In this document: piece by piece, positions 42,663-53,526 of the stretch | Layout: every line of letters begins with the position of its first letter | How positions within the stretch are numbered: the stretch's first letter is position 1 | Source: Arthrobacter sp. C9C5 | Lineage (GTDB): Bacteria > Actinomycetota > Actinomycetes > Actinomycetales > Micrococcaceae | NCBI RefSeq assembly: GCF_013359735.1 | Contig: NZ_JABFMX010000014.1 | Location: 61,449-125,448 of the forward strand | Direction: 5' to 3' | Length of the DNA: 64,000 nucleotides | The notes under the pieces: model-generated | What the model was told of the DNA's origin: nothing | The model's input: only the letters and a program-made list of their open reading frames with translations | The model's database searches: none | Translations under genes and position numbers: made by a program

Positions 42663-43524
42663 GGACGGCGCCGCAACCGGCGCCGCTGCCGGTCTCACCG
42701 TCAGGGTCCTGGCGGGTGCGGACACCCGTGCCCTGCTGGACCTGGCCCGGCAGGACGCCGTCGCCAACGTCTTTATCCTGTCCCATCTCGAGACCGCCGG
42801 GACGGCGTCGCCCACCGCCGGCGGCGCCAGCATCTTCGGTGTGTTCGACGGCGGCGTCCTGGTCGGCGCCTGCTGGGCCGGCGCCAACCTGGTGCCGGTG
42901 CAGCTGGATCCGGAGCTTGCCGGTGCGGTGGCAGCCGTGGCGCACCGGACAGGCCGCCGCTACGCCTCCATCTTCGGCCCGGCCGAGGCGGTCCTGGCGC
43001 TGTACTCCGGGTTGGAACAGTTGGGCCATTCCGCCCAGGAAATCCGCAGCGAGCAGCCACTCCTGACCATCGCCGGGCCGCCCGTGGTCGAGCCCAACCC
43101 TGCGCTTGGCTTCGGCCACCTCGCCGACTTCGACCGGATCCTGCCCGCCTGCGCGGCCATGTTCGAGGAGGAAGTGGGCTATTCGCCTTACCTGGGCGGC
43201 CGCGAATACTACAGCCGCCGGGTCAAGGGCCTGATCCGGGCCGGCCACTCGCTGGTCCATCTGGGTCCGGACGGCGACGTGGTGTTCAAGGCCGAACTCG
43301 GTGCGGTGACACCGGAGGTCACACAGGTGCAGGGCGTCTGGATGAATCCGGCATTCCGCGGGCTGGGCCTGAGCGCCGGCTACATGGCCGCCGTCGTGGT
43401 CCTCGCCCAGACCCTGGCGCCCGTCACAAGCCTGTACGTCAACGACTTCAACACCCGGGCCCGCGCCAGCTATGAGCGGGTGGGTTTCCACCAGGTGGGA
43501 ACTTTTGCGACCGTGCTCTTCTAG
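42616..43524 (+). CDS. GNAT-family N-acetyltransferase (with DUF4081-like N-terminal domain)
   Basis: A 302-aa protein. The N-terminal half (about 25-165) is a DUF4081-like segment ([21 protein letters not shown]), and the C-terminal half is a GNAT fold with the acetyl-CoA loop [20 protein letters not shown] and the ending [20 protein letters not shown]. Substrate is unknown. The start ATG lies inside ispG with GGGGGAG in front, giving an unusually long 47-bp overlap with the upstream gene. Confidence 0.85.
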   Translation: MAKMLSRVAPWLASRRDGAATGAAAGLTVRVLAGADTRALLDLARQDAVANVFILSHLETAGTASPTAGGASIFGVFDGGVLVGACWAGANLVPVQLDPELAGAVAAVAHRTGRRYASIFGPAEAVLALYSGLEQLGHSAQEIRSEQPLLTIAGPPVVEPNPALGFGHLADFDRILPACAAMFEEEVGYSPYLGGREYYSRRVKGLIRAGHSLVHLGPDGDVVFKAELGAVTPEVTQVQGVWMNPAFRGLGLSAGYMAAVVVLAQTLAPVTSLYVNDFNTRARASYERVGFHQVGTFATVLF

Positions 43525-43902
43525 ACACGTTCTTGACAGCCATTTTTGACAGAAATCTGGTTGGAGACTCTTGTTTTAGCGACTTGGATCACATAGGTTC
43601 TAGCTAGCCGCGCCGTGCAGGCGCGTGCGGTCTCAGGGGAAAACCAACCATGGGCTGCGGGTGCCACCCGGCAGGGGAGCATCAGTCAACCCGGCAGCCT
43701 TGGACTTAGCGGCACTGGGGTCGCAGGGGCCACGCCATCACAGGATGACCAGCCGGAAACGGCCAGGGGCTTCCGTGTCATGGCGTGGCTCTTCCCTTTC
43801 CGGAAGGGAACCCGGGCCTCGGCTTGGCGGTAGATTAGTCTCTGGACATTTTTCGTACCTACCCAGTCCGCCCCGCACTTCCTCAGAAACGGATACCTCC
43901 CA
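43525..43902 (+). promoter_or_regulatory. Long structured region upstream of proS
   Basis: No good gene is present. Promoter-like boxes (TTGACA twice near 43537-43555, and TTGTTT with TAGGTT 17 bases later near 43594) are followed by a hairpin CGCGCC-GTGCA-GGCGCG at 43609-43625 and a G/C-rich stretch with GGGGAAAACCAACC and AACCCGGCAGC blocks. TTCCCTT/AAGGGAA forms another hairpin near 43795. A 17-codon ORF (MAWLFPFRKGTRASAWR, 43780-43833) is open inside. This looks like a long 5' leader, possibly regulatory. The resemblance of the two blocks to a ydaO-type c-di-AMP riboswitch is weak. Confidence 0.4.
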
Positions 43903-45714
43903 GTGGTCCTTCGACTCTCAAAGCTGTTCCTGCGCACCCTGCGTGAAGACCCCGCCGACGCCGAAGTGGCCAGCCACCGGCTGCTGGTCCGGGCCGGCTA
44001 CATCCGCCGCGCGGCACCGGGCATCTACACCTGGCTGCCGCTGGGGCTGAGCGTGCTGCGCCGGGTGGAGCAGATCATCCGTGAGGAAATGACGGCCATC
44101 GGCGCCCAGGAAGTCCATTTCCCCGCGCTGCTGCCCAAGGAGCCCTACGAGGCGACGAACCGCTGGACCGAGTACGGCGAGGGCATCTTCCGGCTCAAGG
44201 ACCGCAAGGGCAACGACTACCTGCTGGCTCCCACGCACGAGGAAATGTTCACCCTGCTGGTCAAGGACCTGTACTCCTCGTACAAGGACCTGCCGCTGAG
44301 CATCTACCAGATCCAGAACAAGTACCGCGACGAGGCCCGTCCCCGGGCCGGCCTGCTGCGCGGCCGCGAGTTCATCATGAAAGACTCCTACTCCTTCGAC
44401 GTCGACGACGCCGGCCTGGACGCCAGCTACGCCGCGCACCGCGGCGCCTACCTGAAGATCTTCAAGCGCCTCGGCCTGGAGGTCGTCCCGGTCACGGCCA
44501 CGGCCGGCGCCATGGGCGGATCCAAGAGCGAGGAATTCCTGCACCCCACCGAGATCGGCGAGGACACCTTCGTGCGCTCGGCCGGCGGCTACGCGGCCAA
44601 TGTCGAAGCCGTCACCACGGTGGTCCCCGCGGACATCGACTTCAGCAACGCCCCGGCCGCGGAGGTCCGCGACACTCCGGACACGCCGACGATCGAAACG
44701 CTCGTCGACGCCGCCAACGCCCTGGCTCCCCGCAGCGAGGCCGACGGCGGCGCCTGGACCGCCGCGGACACGCTCAAGAACGTGGTCCTCGCCGTGACCC
44801 TGCCCACCGGTGAGCGCCAGCTCGTCGTCATCGGCGTGCCGGGCGACCGTGGCGTGGACCTCAAGCGCGTCGAAGCGAACATCGGCGCCTTCCTGCCCAT
44901 CGGCGGCGAGATCACGCTCGAGGCAGCCAACGAGGAAGACCTCAAGAAGCAGGCCCTCCTGGTCAAGGGCTACATCGGCCCCGGCCTGTCCCTGGACGCG
45001 CCGCTGCTCGGTGCCGAGGCCGCCTCGAAGCTGCTCTATCTCGTCGATCCCCGCGTGGTCCGCGGGACCGCCTGGGTCACCGGCGCCAACGAGGCCGGCA
45101 AGCATGTTTTCGGCCTGGTCGCCGGCCGCGACTTCGGCTGGGACGGCGTGATCGAGTGCACCGAGGTGCGTGCCGGCGACGAGGCTCCGGACGGTTCCGG
45201 CCCGCTGGAAACCGCCCGCGGCATCGAGATGGGACACATCTTCCAGCTGGGCCGCAAGTACGCCGAGGCGCTGGACCTGAAGGTCCTGGACCAGAACGGC
45301 AAGCAGGTCGTCGTGACCATGGGCTCCTACGGCGTCGGCGTCACGCGTGCGGTGGCCGCGCTGGCCGAGTCCAATCACGATGACAAGGGCCTGGTCTGGC
45401 CGCGCGCCGTCGCCCCGGCGGACGTCCACGTCGTCGCTGTGGGCCGCGGTGAGGAGATCTTCGCGGCTGCCGAGCAGCTGTCCCTCGATCTGGAGGCCGC
45501 CGGCCTCGAGGTCATCTACGACGACCGGCCCAAGGTGTCCCCGGGCGTCAAGTTCGGCGACGCCGAACTCGTCGGCGTCCCGACCATCCTGGCCGTCGGG
45601 CGCGGACTGGTGGACGGCGTCGTGGAGATCAAGGACCGCCGCAGCGGCAACGCCGAGAACGTGGCCGTGGACAAGGCCGTTGATTACGTGGTCAACGCCG
45701 TCCGCAGCAACTGA
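43903..45714 (+). CDS. proS: Prolyl-tRNA synthetase
   Basis: A 603-aa class II synthetase of the long bacterial type. The catalytic core opens with [19 protein letters not shown] (motif 1), has [20 protein letters not shown] (motif 2) and a motif 3 near GSYGVGVTR; the insertion (INS) editing domain of about 180 residues lies between motifs 2 and 3, and the anticodon-binding domain is at the C-terminus ([19 protein letters not shown]). It charges tRNA-Pro and edits Ala-tRNA-Pro. The start is a GTG. A 378-base region with promoter-like boxes and hairpins precedes it. Confidence 0.97.
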   Translation: MVLRLSKLFLRTLREDPADAEVASHRLLVRAGYIRRAAPGIYTWLPLGLSVLRRVEQIIREEMTAIGAQEVHFPALLPKEPYEATNRWTEYGEGIFRLKDRKGNDYLLAPTHEEMFTLLVKDLYSSYKDLPLSIYQIQNKYRDEARPRAGLLRGREFIMKDSYSFDVDDAGLDASYAAHRGAYLKIFKRLGLEVVPVTATAGAMGGSKSEEFLHPTEIGEDTFVRSAGGYAANVEAVTTVVPADIDFSNAPAAEVRDTPDTPTIETLVDAANALAPRSEADGGAWTAADTLKNVVLAVTLPTGERQLVVIGVPGDRGVDLKRVEANIGAFLPIGGEITLEAANEEDLKKQALLVKGYIGPGLSLDAPLLGAEAASKLLYLVDPRVVRGTAWVTGANEAGKHVFGLVAGRDFGWDGVIECTEVRAGDEAPDGSGPLETARGIEMGHIFQLGRKYAEALDLKVLDQNGKQVVVTMGSYGVGVTRAVAALAESNHDDKGLVWPRAVAPADVHVVAVGRGEEIFAAAEQLSLDLEAAGLEVIYDDRPKVSPGVKFGDAELVGVPTILAVGRGLVDGVVEIKDRRSGNAENVAVDKAVDYVVNAVRSN

Positions 45715-45735
45715 CCCGCCCCGGCGTTGCAGGGA

Positions 45736-46530
45736 ATGGTTTCCGGCCTTGAGTCGATCCAGCTCGCCACGCTCATCCTGGTGGTGGTGGCCGGTTTCGC
45801 CGCCGGCTGGGTCGATGCGGTGGTGGGCGGCGGCGGGCTGATCCAGCTCCCGGTCATGCTGCTGGTCCCCGGGATCAGCCCGGTGCAGGCACTGGCGACG
45901 AACAAGATGGGTTCCATCTTCGGCACCACTACGAGCGCGGTCACCTTCTACCGGCGCGTCGGCCCGGACCTGCGCACCGCGGTGCCGATGGCGGTGATCG
46001 CCCTGGCCGGCAGCTTCGGCGGGGCGGTGCTGGCGGCGACCCTGCCGGCGAGTGTCTTCAAGCCGATCATCGTGGCGGCGCTGGTGGCCGTCGCGCTGTT
46101 CACCGCGTTCCGTCCCAACGTGGGGGAGCTGACCAAGCTGCGGCACGACGGCCACCGGCACTATGTCGTGGCCTGCCTGATCGGCGCCGTGATCGGCTTC
46201 TACGACGGCATGATCGGCCCGGGCACCGGTTCCTTCCTGATCATCGCGCTGGTGTCCGCGATGGGCTACGCCTTCCTGGAGGCCAGCGCCAAGGCCAAGA
46301 TCGTCAACATGGCCACCAACGCCGGTGCGCTGATGTTCTTCCTGCCGCACGGTTCGCTGCTGTGGGGCCTCGGGCTGGTACTGGGCGCCGCGAACATGGC
46401 CGGCGGCTACCTCGGCGCCCGGACCGCCGTCAGTCGGGGTAGCAAGTTCATCCGGATCGTCTTCCTCGTGGTCGTGGGCGCGCTGATCCTCAAGCTCGGC
46501 TCCGACGTCTGGCAGGACGCCTTCGGGTAG
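45736..46530 (+). CDS. TSUP/TauE-SafE family membrane permease
   Basis: A 264-aa protein with about eight membrane helices. Each half starts with a typical block: GFAAGWVDAVVGGGGLIQLP and VIGFYDGMIGPGTGSFLII, with a conserved ALATNKMGSIFGT after the first. The ATG giving MVSGLESIQLATL is preferred over a TTG three codons earlier. TSUP carriers export or import sulphite, sulphonates or other small organic anions; the substrate is not predictable. It follows proS closely (about 20 bases) and is probably co-transcribed. Confidence 0.88.
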   Translation: MVSGLESIQLATLILVVVAGFAAGWVDAVVGGGGLIQLPVMLLVPGISPVQALATNKMGSIFGTTTSAVTFYRRVGPDLRTAVPMAVIALAGSFGGAVLAATLPASVFKPIIVAALVAVALFTAFRPNVGELTKLRHDGHRHYVVACLIGAVIGFYDGMIGPGTGSFLIIALVSAMGYAFLEASAKAKIVNMATNAGALMFFLPHGSLLWGLGLVLGAANMAGGYLGARTAVSRGSKFIRIVFLVVVGALILKLGSDVWQDAFG

Positions 46531-46610
46531 GGCCGGCCGGCCCCGGACGGCCCGGCGCCGAACGGCGCGCAGGACTGCCGCGGGCCCGGGCACGGGCGTA
46601 GCATGCAGCT

Positions 46611-48019
<1,409 letters not shown>

Positions 48020-48023
<4 letters not shown>

Positions 48024-49102
48024 GGCTGGCCCGGCTGGTGGGTGGGGTCCCCGGGCGCCGGCAGCTCCTGCGGACCCGGCAGGCCGTCGAGGGTGTTCCC
48101 GGCGAGGGTGCTGGCCACCCAAAGCGAGCGGGTCAGGTCGCCGTCGTGGTTGCGTTTGGCTGCGTACCACAAGGCGTTGTCCACCTCGCGGGCCAGGGCC
48201 CATTGCCGGGCGGTCTCGCCGTCGAGGCCCGCGGCGGAGCTGAAGTCCAGGCAACGCTGCAGCAAGGCTTCGCCGGCGCCGGACCGGGGCAGCTCGACCA
48301 GGCGGTTCCAGAGCAGCGGGGCCACCGCGAACTCCGCTTCGCCGATCATGGGCTGCGGGTCGATCGCCTTGAAGTCCCCGGGTTTGAAGTCCCCGGGCAC
48401 CGCCAGGGCACCCGTTCGGGCGAGGATGTTCAGGAAGTGCAGATCCGTGTGCACCAGCACATCCGTGCCGGACCGCCGGCCGACGGCGCCGCGGGTCTGG
48501 CAGACCTCCAGGGCGGCCTCCAACAGCCAGCGCGGGAAGGGCCGGCCCAGCCGTTCCCAGCTCTCCGGGAGTTCGTCGCTCCATTGCTCGGCGCGGGCCG
48601 CCACGTGGTCGAACTCGCGCCACTCCGGCCGGCCGTCCGGCGGGAGGCTCAGCTGGTGGACGATGCCGCCCCAGACGTCCGCGGCGGCATCAAGGGGAAC
48701 GTCCTGCAGCGAGCGTTCGGCGTCGAGCCGCTCAAGTAGCAGCGCGCCTGCGTCGGGGTCGGATTCAAGGGCCAGGACGGCGCCGTGGCCGCCCCACAGC
48801 GACAGGGCGTGGCGTTCGACCAGTGCTTCCTGGTGCGGATAGGCAAGCTTCAGGGCCGCAGCTGTGCCGTGCCGCTGGAGTCCCATCCGGTTGTTGCTAA
48901 GGCGGCGGTGCACCGGGATCACGACGGCGCCGTGGCCGTGCCAGGGCAGCGCGCCGGGGGCAAGGTCAGGCTCGAGCTGCCATTGTTCCAGGCAGCGTGC
49001 GATCAGCCGGGGGAGTGACGCCAGCCAGGCACGGCCCTCGGCATTGTTGCCGTAGCGGCGGGTGAGCCCAGGCGGGATCGGGACGGCTGCTGGCGTTCTC
49101 AT
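48020..49102 (-). CDS. Aminoglycoside/hydroxyurea phosphotransferase (APH(6)-like)
   Basis: A 360-aa kinase of the streptomycin 6-kinase/hydroxyurea phosphotransferase family. The Brenner motif is VLVHTDLHFLNILA (catalytic Asp about residue 218), followed by the metal site AIDPQPMIGEAEFAVAPLLWNR that defines this family. Between them lies a direct duplication, PGDFKPGDFK. The ATG has TGGAGGCG just upstream. Many chromosomal relatives in actinobacteria give no resistance by themselves and their true substrate is unknown. It is convergent with the decarboxylase gene. Confidence 0.88.
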
Positions 49103-49126
49103 CGCCTCCAGCGTAGTTGCTGGCGC

Positions 49127-49858
49127 TTAGGTAGTAATGCCGCTGGCGCCCAGCCAGCTGCCGATCAGGAAGGTCGCCACCAGTGCCGCGGCGCCGCCGA
49201 TGACCACCCGGACGGCTGCTTTCAGCTTCGAGCCTCCGCCGATCCAGGCTCCGATGGCTCCGGTCGCCGCGAGGGCCACGAGTACGGCCGCGAAGGTCAG
49301 CGGGACGCGGATGTTTTCCGGCGGCAGCAGGATGGCCAGCATCGGCAGGATGGCGCCGATCAGGAAGGCGGTGGCGGAGGCGAAGGCCGCGTGCCAGGGG
49401 CTGACGATGTCCGTCTCGTCAATGTGCAGTTCGGCGGACAGGTGCGCACCGAGGGCATCGTGCGCGGTCAGTTCAGTGGCCACCGTATGGGCGGTTTCCG
49501 GACTGAGCCCCTTGCCCTGGTAGATGGCGGCGAGTTCGGCCAGTTCCTCCTCGGGCTGTTCGGCCAGTTCGCGGCGTTCCTTCTCGATCAGCGCCTGCTG
49601 GCTGTCCTTCTGGCTGCTGACCGAGACGTATTCGCCCAGGGCCATGGAGATGGCGCCGCCCACGACGCCCGCGGCGCCGGCGATGAGGATCGGCCCGGAA
49701 TCCGTGGTCACACCGGCGACGCCCACCACGATCGCGGCGACCGAGACGATGCCGTCGTTGGCGCCCAGAACGCCGGCGCGGAGCCAGTTGAGGCGGTGCG
49801 CGATGTCGTTGTGGTGGGGCTCGTTGTCATGAAGGGCTGCTGCGCCGCTGGTTTCCAT
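49127..49858 (-). CDS. VIT1/CCC1 family iron/manganese transporter
   Basis: A 243-aa membrane protein. The first helix pair shows LNWLRAGVLGANDGIVSVAAIVVGVAG and GAISMALGEYVSVSSQKDSQ, the VIT signature with metal-site Asp and Glu. A cytoplasmic helical loop (about 75-140, rich in Glu: EKERRELAEQPEEELAEL) would bind metal, then three more helices follow. It moves Fe2+ or Mn2+ out of the cytoplasm. The start follows a weak ribosome-binding site. Confidence 0.92.
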   Translation of the reverse strand: METSGAAALHDNEPHHNDIAHRLNWLRAGVLGANDGIVSVAAIVVGVAGVTTDSGPILIAGAAGVVGGAISMALGEYVSVSSQKDSQQALIEKERRELAEQPEEELAELAAIYQGKGLSPETAHTVATELTAHDALGAHLSAELHIDETDIVSPWHAAFASATAFLIGAILPMLAILLPPENIRVPLTFAAVLVALAATGAIGAWIGGGSKLKAAVRVVIGGAAALVATFLIGSWLGASGITT

Positions 49859-49987
49859 GCCTACAGCAAATCATCAGCGGGCGCGGCAGGCCAGTATTGG
49901 AAGGCTAAGCAAGGTAAGCCGGACCTTGGTCATCGGGGGGAGACTCGGCCCGGTGACACTTGGGCACGGACAGGCCGTCAGCCGCAG

Positions 49988-51145
49988 TCAGCCCGCGGGG
50001 AGGGTGGGGAACGACGCCGGATCTGCGGCCAGCCCGGGCACCGGTCCCGGGTTCGCGCCCCAGAGGGCGGCGCGGCGCGCGGCGCCCAGCAGCCCCGAGA
50101 TGGCCCACTTCCGGGTCTCGCCGTCGCTGAGGGCCACGAGGTCCCCGTAGGCGGGCAGCGTGGCGGCCTCCAGCGCGGCCAGTCCGGGCCCTGGGGAAGC
50201 CAGGAATGAGGGGTCCAGGGCGTAGCCGGGTTGCCGTGGCGGGATTGGGGCGCACTGCGACCGGCTCAGGGATTCCGCCCCGGAGACCAGCGCTTCGTGC
50301 CGCGCGAGCTGCCCGGCGGCCGACCTGGCCGCTGCGCCGTCCAGGCGGGTCAGTGCCACCTGGTAGCCGTAAACGGTCTCCAACTCGGTGCTGATCAGGG
50401 CCGCCAGGGCGCCCGGCAGTTCGGCGTTCCCGGCTGCGGCCCCGGGGCTGCTGCTGGCGGGAGCGGCCGAGGGCGACGCCGTGGCAGCGGGGCAGGATCC
50501 GGCAGGGGCGGCGTCCGGTGCGGCCGGCCCCGCCGCGGGCACCGATGCCGCAGGGTCGGGGGCGCCGGCCGCGGCGGCGAGGGCGGAGGACTGAAGCAGC
50601 TGAGCGGTCCCGACGGCAGCCAGCAGCCGGGCCATTCCGCCGTCGGCCGCGGCTGCATCGCTGAGCCGCCGCCGTCCGCTCTTTGCGAGGTCCGCGGCGA
50701 GCCCGGCGGCGTCGACCGGGGCTGCAGAAGCCGCCGCAGAAGTAGCCGAGGCAGAAGTAGTCGACCTTGTCGGCGCGGCCGACGGCGTCTGGCCGGGGCG
50801 CAACAGGGCGCGGGCCTGGGTTGTCAGCAAACTCACAGTCCGGGCGACGGCAGTTCCCGCGGCGGCCGCCGGCGCGGCGGGGCGGCCGGTGCCGGTGGGG
50901 GCGGCGCCGAGCTGATCGCCGGCGGTCCGCAACTGCAGGGCGTCTCCTAGGGCAGCGGCGCGCGCCTGCTCCGAGAAGGGTGGTTCCGGTGGTTTCGGCG
51001 GATTTCCGGGCCTAAACGCGATGCCCAGGCTCACCACTACGAGGGCTAGGCAGACGAGGAGAGCGAGCCGGGGGAGGTGCCGGGGAACCCGGACCCGCCG
51101 CCGTTCTTCCCTGCTGTCGTCTTTCACAACAGACCATGTTGTCAT
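49988..51145 (-). CDS. DUF4439 (ferritin-like) domain protein, membrane-anchored
   Basis: A 385-aa protein. A basic N-terminus and one membrane helix (about 26-46) are followed by an Ala-Ser-Pro low-complexity region (about 85-240). The C-terminal part (about 245-375) has the DUF4439 pattern: LPGALAALISTELETVYGYQ, AAGQLARHEALVSGAESL and ALEAATLPAYGDLVALSDGE. The Glu and His residues in these helices suggest a ferritin-like four-helix bundle. Its start is uncertain because the frame stays open far upstream inside rimP; this ATG or a GTG six codons later is likely. It is divergent from rimP, as in other actinobacteria. Confidence 0.8.
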   Translation of the reverse strand: MTTWSVVKDDSREERRRVRVPRHLPRLALLVCLALVVVSLGIAFRPGNPPKPPEPPFSEQARAAALGDALQLRTAGDQLGAAPTGTGRPAAPAAAAGTAVARTVSLLTTQARALLRPGQTPSAAPTRSTTSASATSAAASAAPVDAAGLAADLAKSGRRRLSDAAAADGGMARLLAAVGTAQLLQSSALAAAAGAPDPAASVPAAGPAAPDAAPAGSCPAATASPSAAPASSSPGAAAGNAELPGALAALISTELETVYGYQVALTRLDGAAARSAAGQLARHEALVSGAESLSRSQCAPIPPRQPGYALDPSFLASPGPGLAALEAATLPAYGDLVALSDGETRKWAISGLLGAARRAALWGANPGPVPGLAADPASFPTLPAG

Positions 51146-51232
51146 GCCGGTCGGGAAGTGGGTGCACCACGTCGCCGGGAATATCGCTACGCTAGTAGAC
51201 ACAACATCATCTAGCGGGAGGCGGGCGGCATC

Positions 51233-51847
51233 ATGACCAACGCAGAAGCCACGACTTCGACAGACCGGACCGGGACGGGGAAGGCTGAAGCCGCACCCGC
51301 TCACAATCTGGAGGCCGAGCGCCTGCACGCGCTCCTGGAGCCTGCAGTCCTCGCGAACCGGCTGTACCTGGAGGACGTTTCCATCCACATTGCCGGCGCC
51401 AACCGGGTGGTGCACGTGGTGGTGGACCTGCCGCAGGAGGAGACCGGCGGCGTCAGTCTTGACGTCATCGCCGAGATTTCGAAGACCCTCTCGGACATCC
51501 TGGACAACGATCCGAGCACCGACTCGCGCCCCTACGACCTTGAGGTGTCCTCGCCCGGCGTCGGGCGGCCGCTCACCGAGGAGCGGCACTGGTACCGCGC
51601 CCGCGGACGGCTCGTCACGGTCAACGTGATCCAGGGCGACAACGTCACCGGCCGCATCCACTCCGTGGACGACGGCGGCGTGACCCTGATCCCGGAGCTC
51701 ACCGTCAAAAAGGGGATGAAACCCAAGCAGGGCGAACCCCTCAAACTTCCTTTCGACAGGATCCGTAGTGGAAAAGTCGAGATAGAGTTCAGCCACCTCG
51801 AAGAGGCCGGTCTGGAGAACGACAATGGACCTTCCGAGGAGGCCTAA
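51233..51847 (+). CDS. rimP: Ribosome maturation factor RimP
   Basis: A 204-aa protein that helps 30S assembly. The N-terminal domain has [20 protein letters not shown] and [30 protein letters not shown] is the typical centre; the C-terminal SH3-like part ends with [17 protein letters not shown]. The first 25 residues are a polar extension. It starts the conserved rimP-nusA-ylxR-infB-rbfA cluster, and its stop overlaps nusA by one base. Confidence 0.96.
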   Translation: MTNAEATTSTDRTGTGKAEAAPAHNLEAERLHALLEPAVLANRLYLEDVSIHIAGANRVVHVVVDLPQEETGGVSLDVIAEISKTLSDILDNDPSTDSRPYDLEVSSPGVGRPLTEERHWYRARGRLVTVNVIQGDNVTGRIHSVDDGGVTLIPELTVKKGMKPKQGEPLKLPFDRIRSGKVEIEFSHLEEAGLENDNGPSEEA

Positions 51848-52827
51848 TGGATATTGACATGAGCGCACTGAGACTCCTGGAGCGTGAGCGCGAAATCCCG
51901 CTGGATCTCCTGATTCCGACCATCGAGCAGGCCCTGCTGGTGGCCTACCACAAGACCCCGGGAGCCTTCGAGAAGGCCCGCGCAGAGCTGGACCGCAAGA
52001 GCGGCCACGTGACCATCTGGGCCACCGAAATCGACGACGACGGCGCGCCGATCGGCGAGTTCGAGGACACCCCGGCCGGCTTCGGCCGCATCGCGGCGAG
52101 CACCGCGCGGCAGATCATCCTGCAGCGCCTTCGCGACGCCGAGGACGACAACGTGCTGGGCCAGTTCAAGGGCCGCGAGGGCGAACTCGTCGCGGGCACC
52201 ATCCAGCAGGGCAACAACCCGCACATGATCCAGGTCAACCTCGGAACGGTGGAGGCGCTGCTGCCGCCGCCCGAGCAGGTTCCCGGCGAGAAGTACACCC
52301 ACGGCAACAGGCTCCGCGCTTTCGTGATCGACGTGCACCGCGGCACCAAGGGTCCCTCCATCACGCTGTCCCGGTCCCACCCCGGGCTGGTCCGGAAGCT
52401 GTTCGAGCTGGAAGTCCCGGAGATCGCGGACCGCTCGGTCGAGATCGTCGCGCTGGCCCGCGAGGCCGGCCACCGCACCAAGATCGCGGTGAAGGCCAAC
52501 ACCCCGGGCATCAACGCCAAGGGTGCTTGCATCGGCGAAATGGGTTCGCGTGTCCGGGCCGTGATGACCGAGCTGAACGACGAAAAGATCGACATCGTCG
52601 ACTACAGCGACGATCCCGCCTCGTTCATCGCCAGCGCGCTCTCGCCGTCGCGGGTGAATTCGGTCACCATCACGGACGAGGCCACCCGGTCCGCCCGCGT
52701 GGTCGTCCCGGACTACCAGCTCTCCCTGGCCATCGGCAAGGAAGGCCAGAATGCACGCCTGGCCGCCAAGCTCACCGGATGGCGGATCGACATCGTCTCC
52801 GACGCAGCGGAGAACCGCGACAAATAG
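51847..52827 (+). CDS. nusA: Transcription termination/antitermination factor NusA
   Basis: A 326-aa protein, the shorter actinobacterial form without C-terminal acidic repeats. The N-terminal domain binds RNA polymerase ([20 protein letters not shown]), the S1 domain spans about 110-175, and two KH domains follow, with [39 protein letters not shown] and [20 protein letters not shown] as RNA-contact loops. It modulates pausing and rRNA antitermination. It is coupled to rimP by a one-base overlap. Confidence 0.97.
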   Translation: MDIDMSALRLLEREREIPLDLLIPTIEQALLVAYHKTPGAFEKARAELDRKSGHVTIWATEIDDDGAPIGEFEDTPAGFGRIAASTARQIILQRLRDAEDDNVLGQFKGREGELVAGTIQQGNNPHMIQVNLGTVEALLPPPEQVPGEKYTHGNRLRAFVIDVHRGTKGPSITLSRSHPGLVRKLFELEVPEIADRSVEIVALAREAGHRTKIAVKANTPGINAKGACIGEMGSRVRAVMTELNDEKIDIVDYSDDPASFIASALSPSRVNSVTITDEATRSARVVVPDYQLSLAIGKEGQNARLAAKLTGWRIDIVSDAAENRDK

Positions 52828-53032
52828 CGCCGCTCCGGGGCCGTCCCGCGGCACCCGCACCCGTGGCCCTTCCGGGGTGCCCGCGTAGCCCCCGTTTCGG
52901 GCGACGGGCGCCGGAGGGCTAGAATAGACATGACCGCGCCTAACGGCCGGTGTCCGCGTGCCTTCGACGCGACCGGTTTTCCGACCGGGAGCCGGAGGCC
53001 GGCAGATGCGTACCGGCAGGAAGATACTCGTA

Positions 53033-53374
53033 GTGGCAGAAGTGCAACACCTCGGGAATCAGCCGCAGCGCACCTGCATTGGATGCCGGAAGAAGGGTCC
53101 GCGGTCGGAGTTAGTCCGGCTCGTCGCCGACGCCAGCGGTTCAACCGCTGTCGTGGTGGATGAACGACGCCGGATGGCTGGCCGGGGTGCATGGCTGCAC
53201 CCCAGCGAAAAGTGCCTGGCACTGGCGGTCAAACGTCGAGCGTTCGGACGCGCCCTCAATGGCGCTGCCGGAACCGCCGACGTCGAACGCCGGATCATGG
53301 CAGGCACGCAAGCAGTGGACACTCCGGTGGCCGCAGCAACAACCGTCCAACCTGAAAGCGGGTCAGAAAACTGA
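53033..53374 (+). CDS. YlxR family RNA-binding protein
   Basis: A 113-aa protein. The GTG start has AGGAAG nine bases upstream; the frame is open further up. The YlxR (DUF448) core reads PQRTCIGCRKKGPRSELVRLV with a Cys-x-x-Cys pair, then RGAWLHPSEKCLALAVKRRAFGRAL. Related proteins bind RNA or affect RNase P; it lies between nusA and infB in most Gram-positives. A TAGAAT minus-10-like box near 52920 may start transcripts here. Its stop TGA shares one base with the ATG of the first mini-ORF of the relay that leads to infB. Confidence 0.92.
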   Translation: MAEVQHLGNQPQRTCIGCRKKGPRSELVRLVADASGSTAVVVDERRRMAGRGAWLHPSEKCLALAVKRRAFGRALNGAAGTADVERRIMAGTQAVDTPVAAATTVQPESGSEN

Positions 53375-53416
53375 TGGAAACCCGATGAGTTCCCAGCGAT
53401 GAGTGCGCAACGATGA
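53374..53416 (+). other. Chain of three overlapping mini-ORFs after ylxR
   Basis: ATG GAA ACC CGA TGA (METR), ATG AGT TCC CAG CGA TGA (MSSQR) and ATG AGT GCG CAA CGA TGA (MSAQR) follow each other. The first ATG shares its A with the ylxR stop; each later start overlaps the previous stop as ATGA. All three end CGA-TGA, a rare Arg codon before stop. The arrangement would favour ribosomes that terminate and re-initiate in steps. The next ORF begins in the third stop. Confidence 0.6.
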
Positions 53417-53484
53417 CAACTTTGTTGCGCTCTGCAATGGGCCTTTCAGCTGCAATCGCGGCGGAGGCCCGCAGTAAGAAGTAG
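53413..53484 (+). CDS. Possible 23-aa leader peptide before infB
   Basis: This ORF begins in the ATGA overlap with the third mini-ORF and encodes MTTLLRSAMGLSAAIAAEAR followed by SKK. It is Ala-rich, helical and mildly hydrophobic, with a basic end. It stops 42 bases before the infB GTG, and the infB ribosome-binding site (GACAGGAGAAAT) lies between. It has no ribosome-binding site of its own, so translation would depend on the relay. I know no family. A regulatory leader is more likely than a functional peptide. Confidence 0.4.
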   Translation: MTTLLRSAMGLSAAIAAEARSKK

Positions 53485-53526
53485 ACGGTTCGTGCCTGGC
53501 TCGGTGCGGACCGAGACAGGAGAAAT

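Noticed and set aside
43918..46593. 891-codon open frame antisense to proS and the TSUP gene
   Set aside because: It runs through two well-supported genes on the other strand and shows only low-complexity Gly-Asp-Val-His composition.
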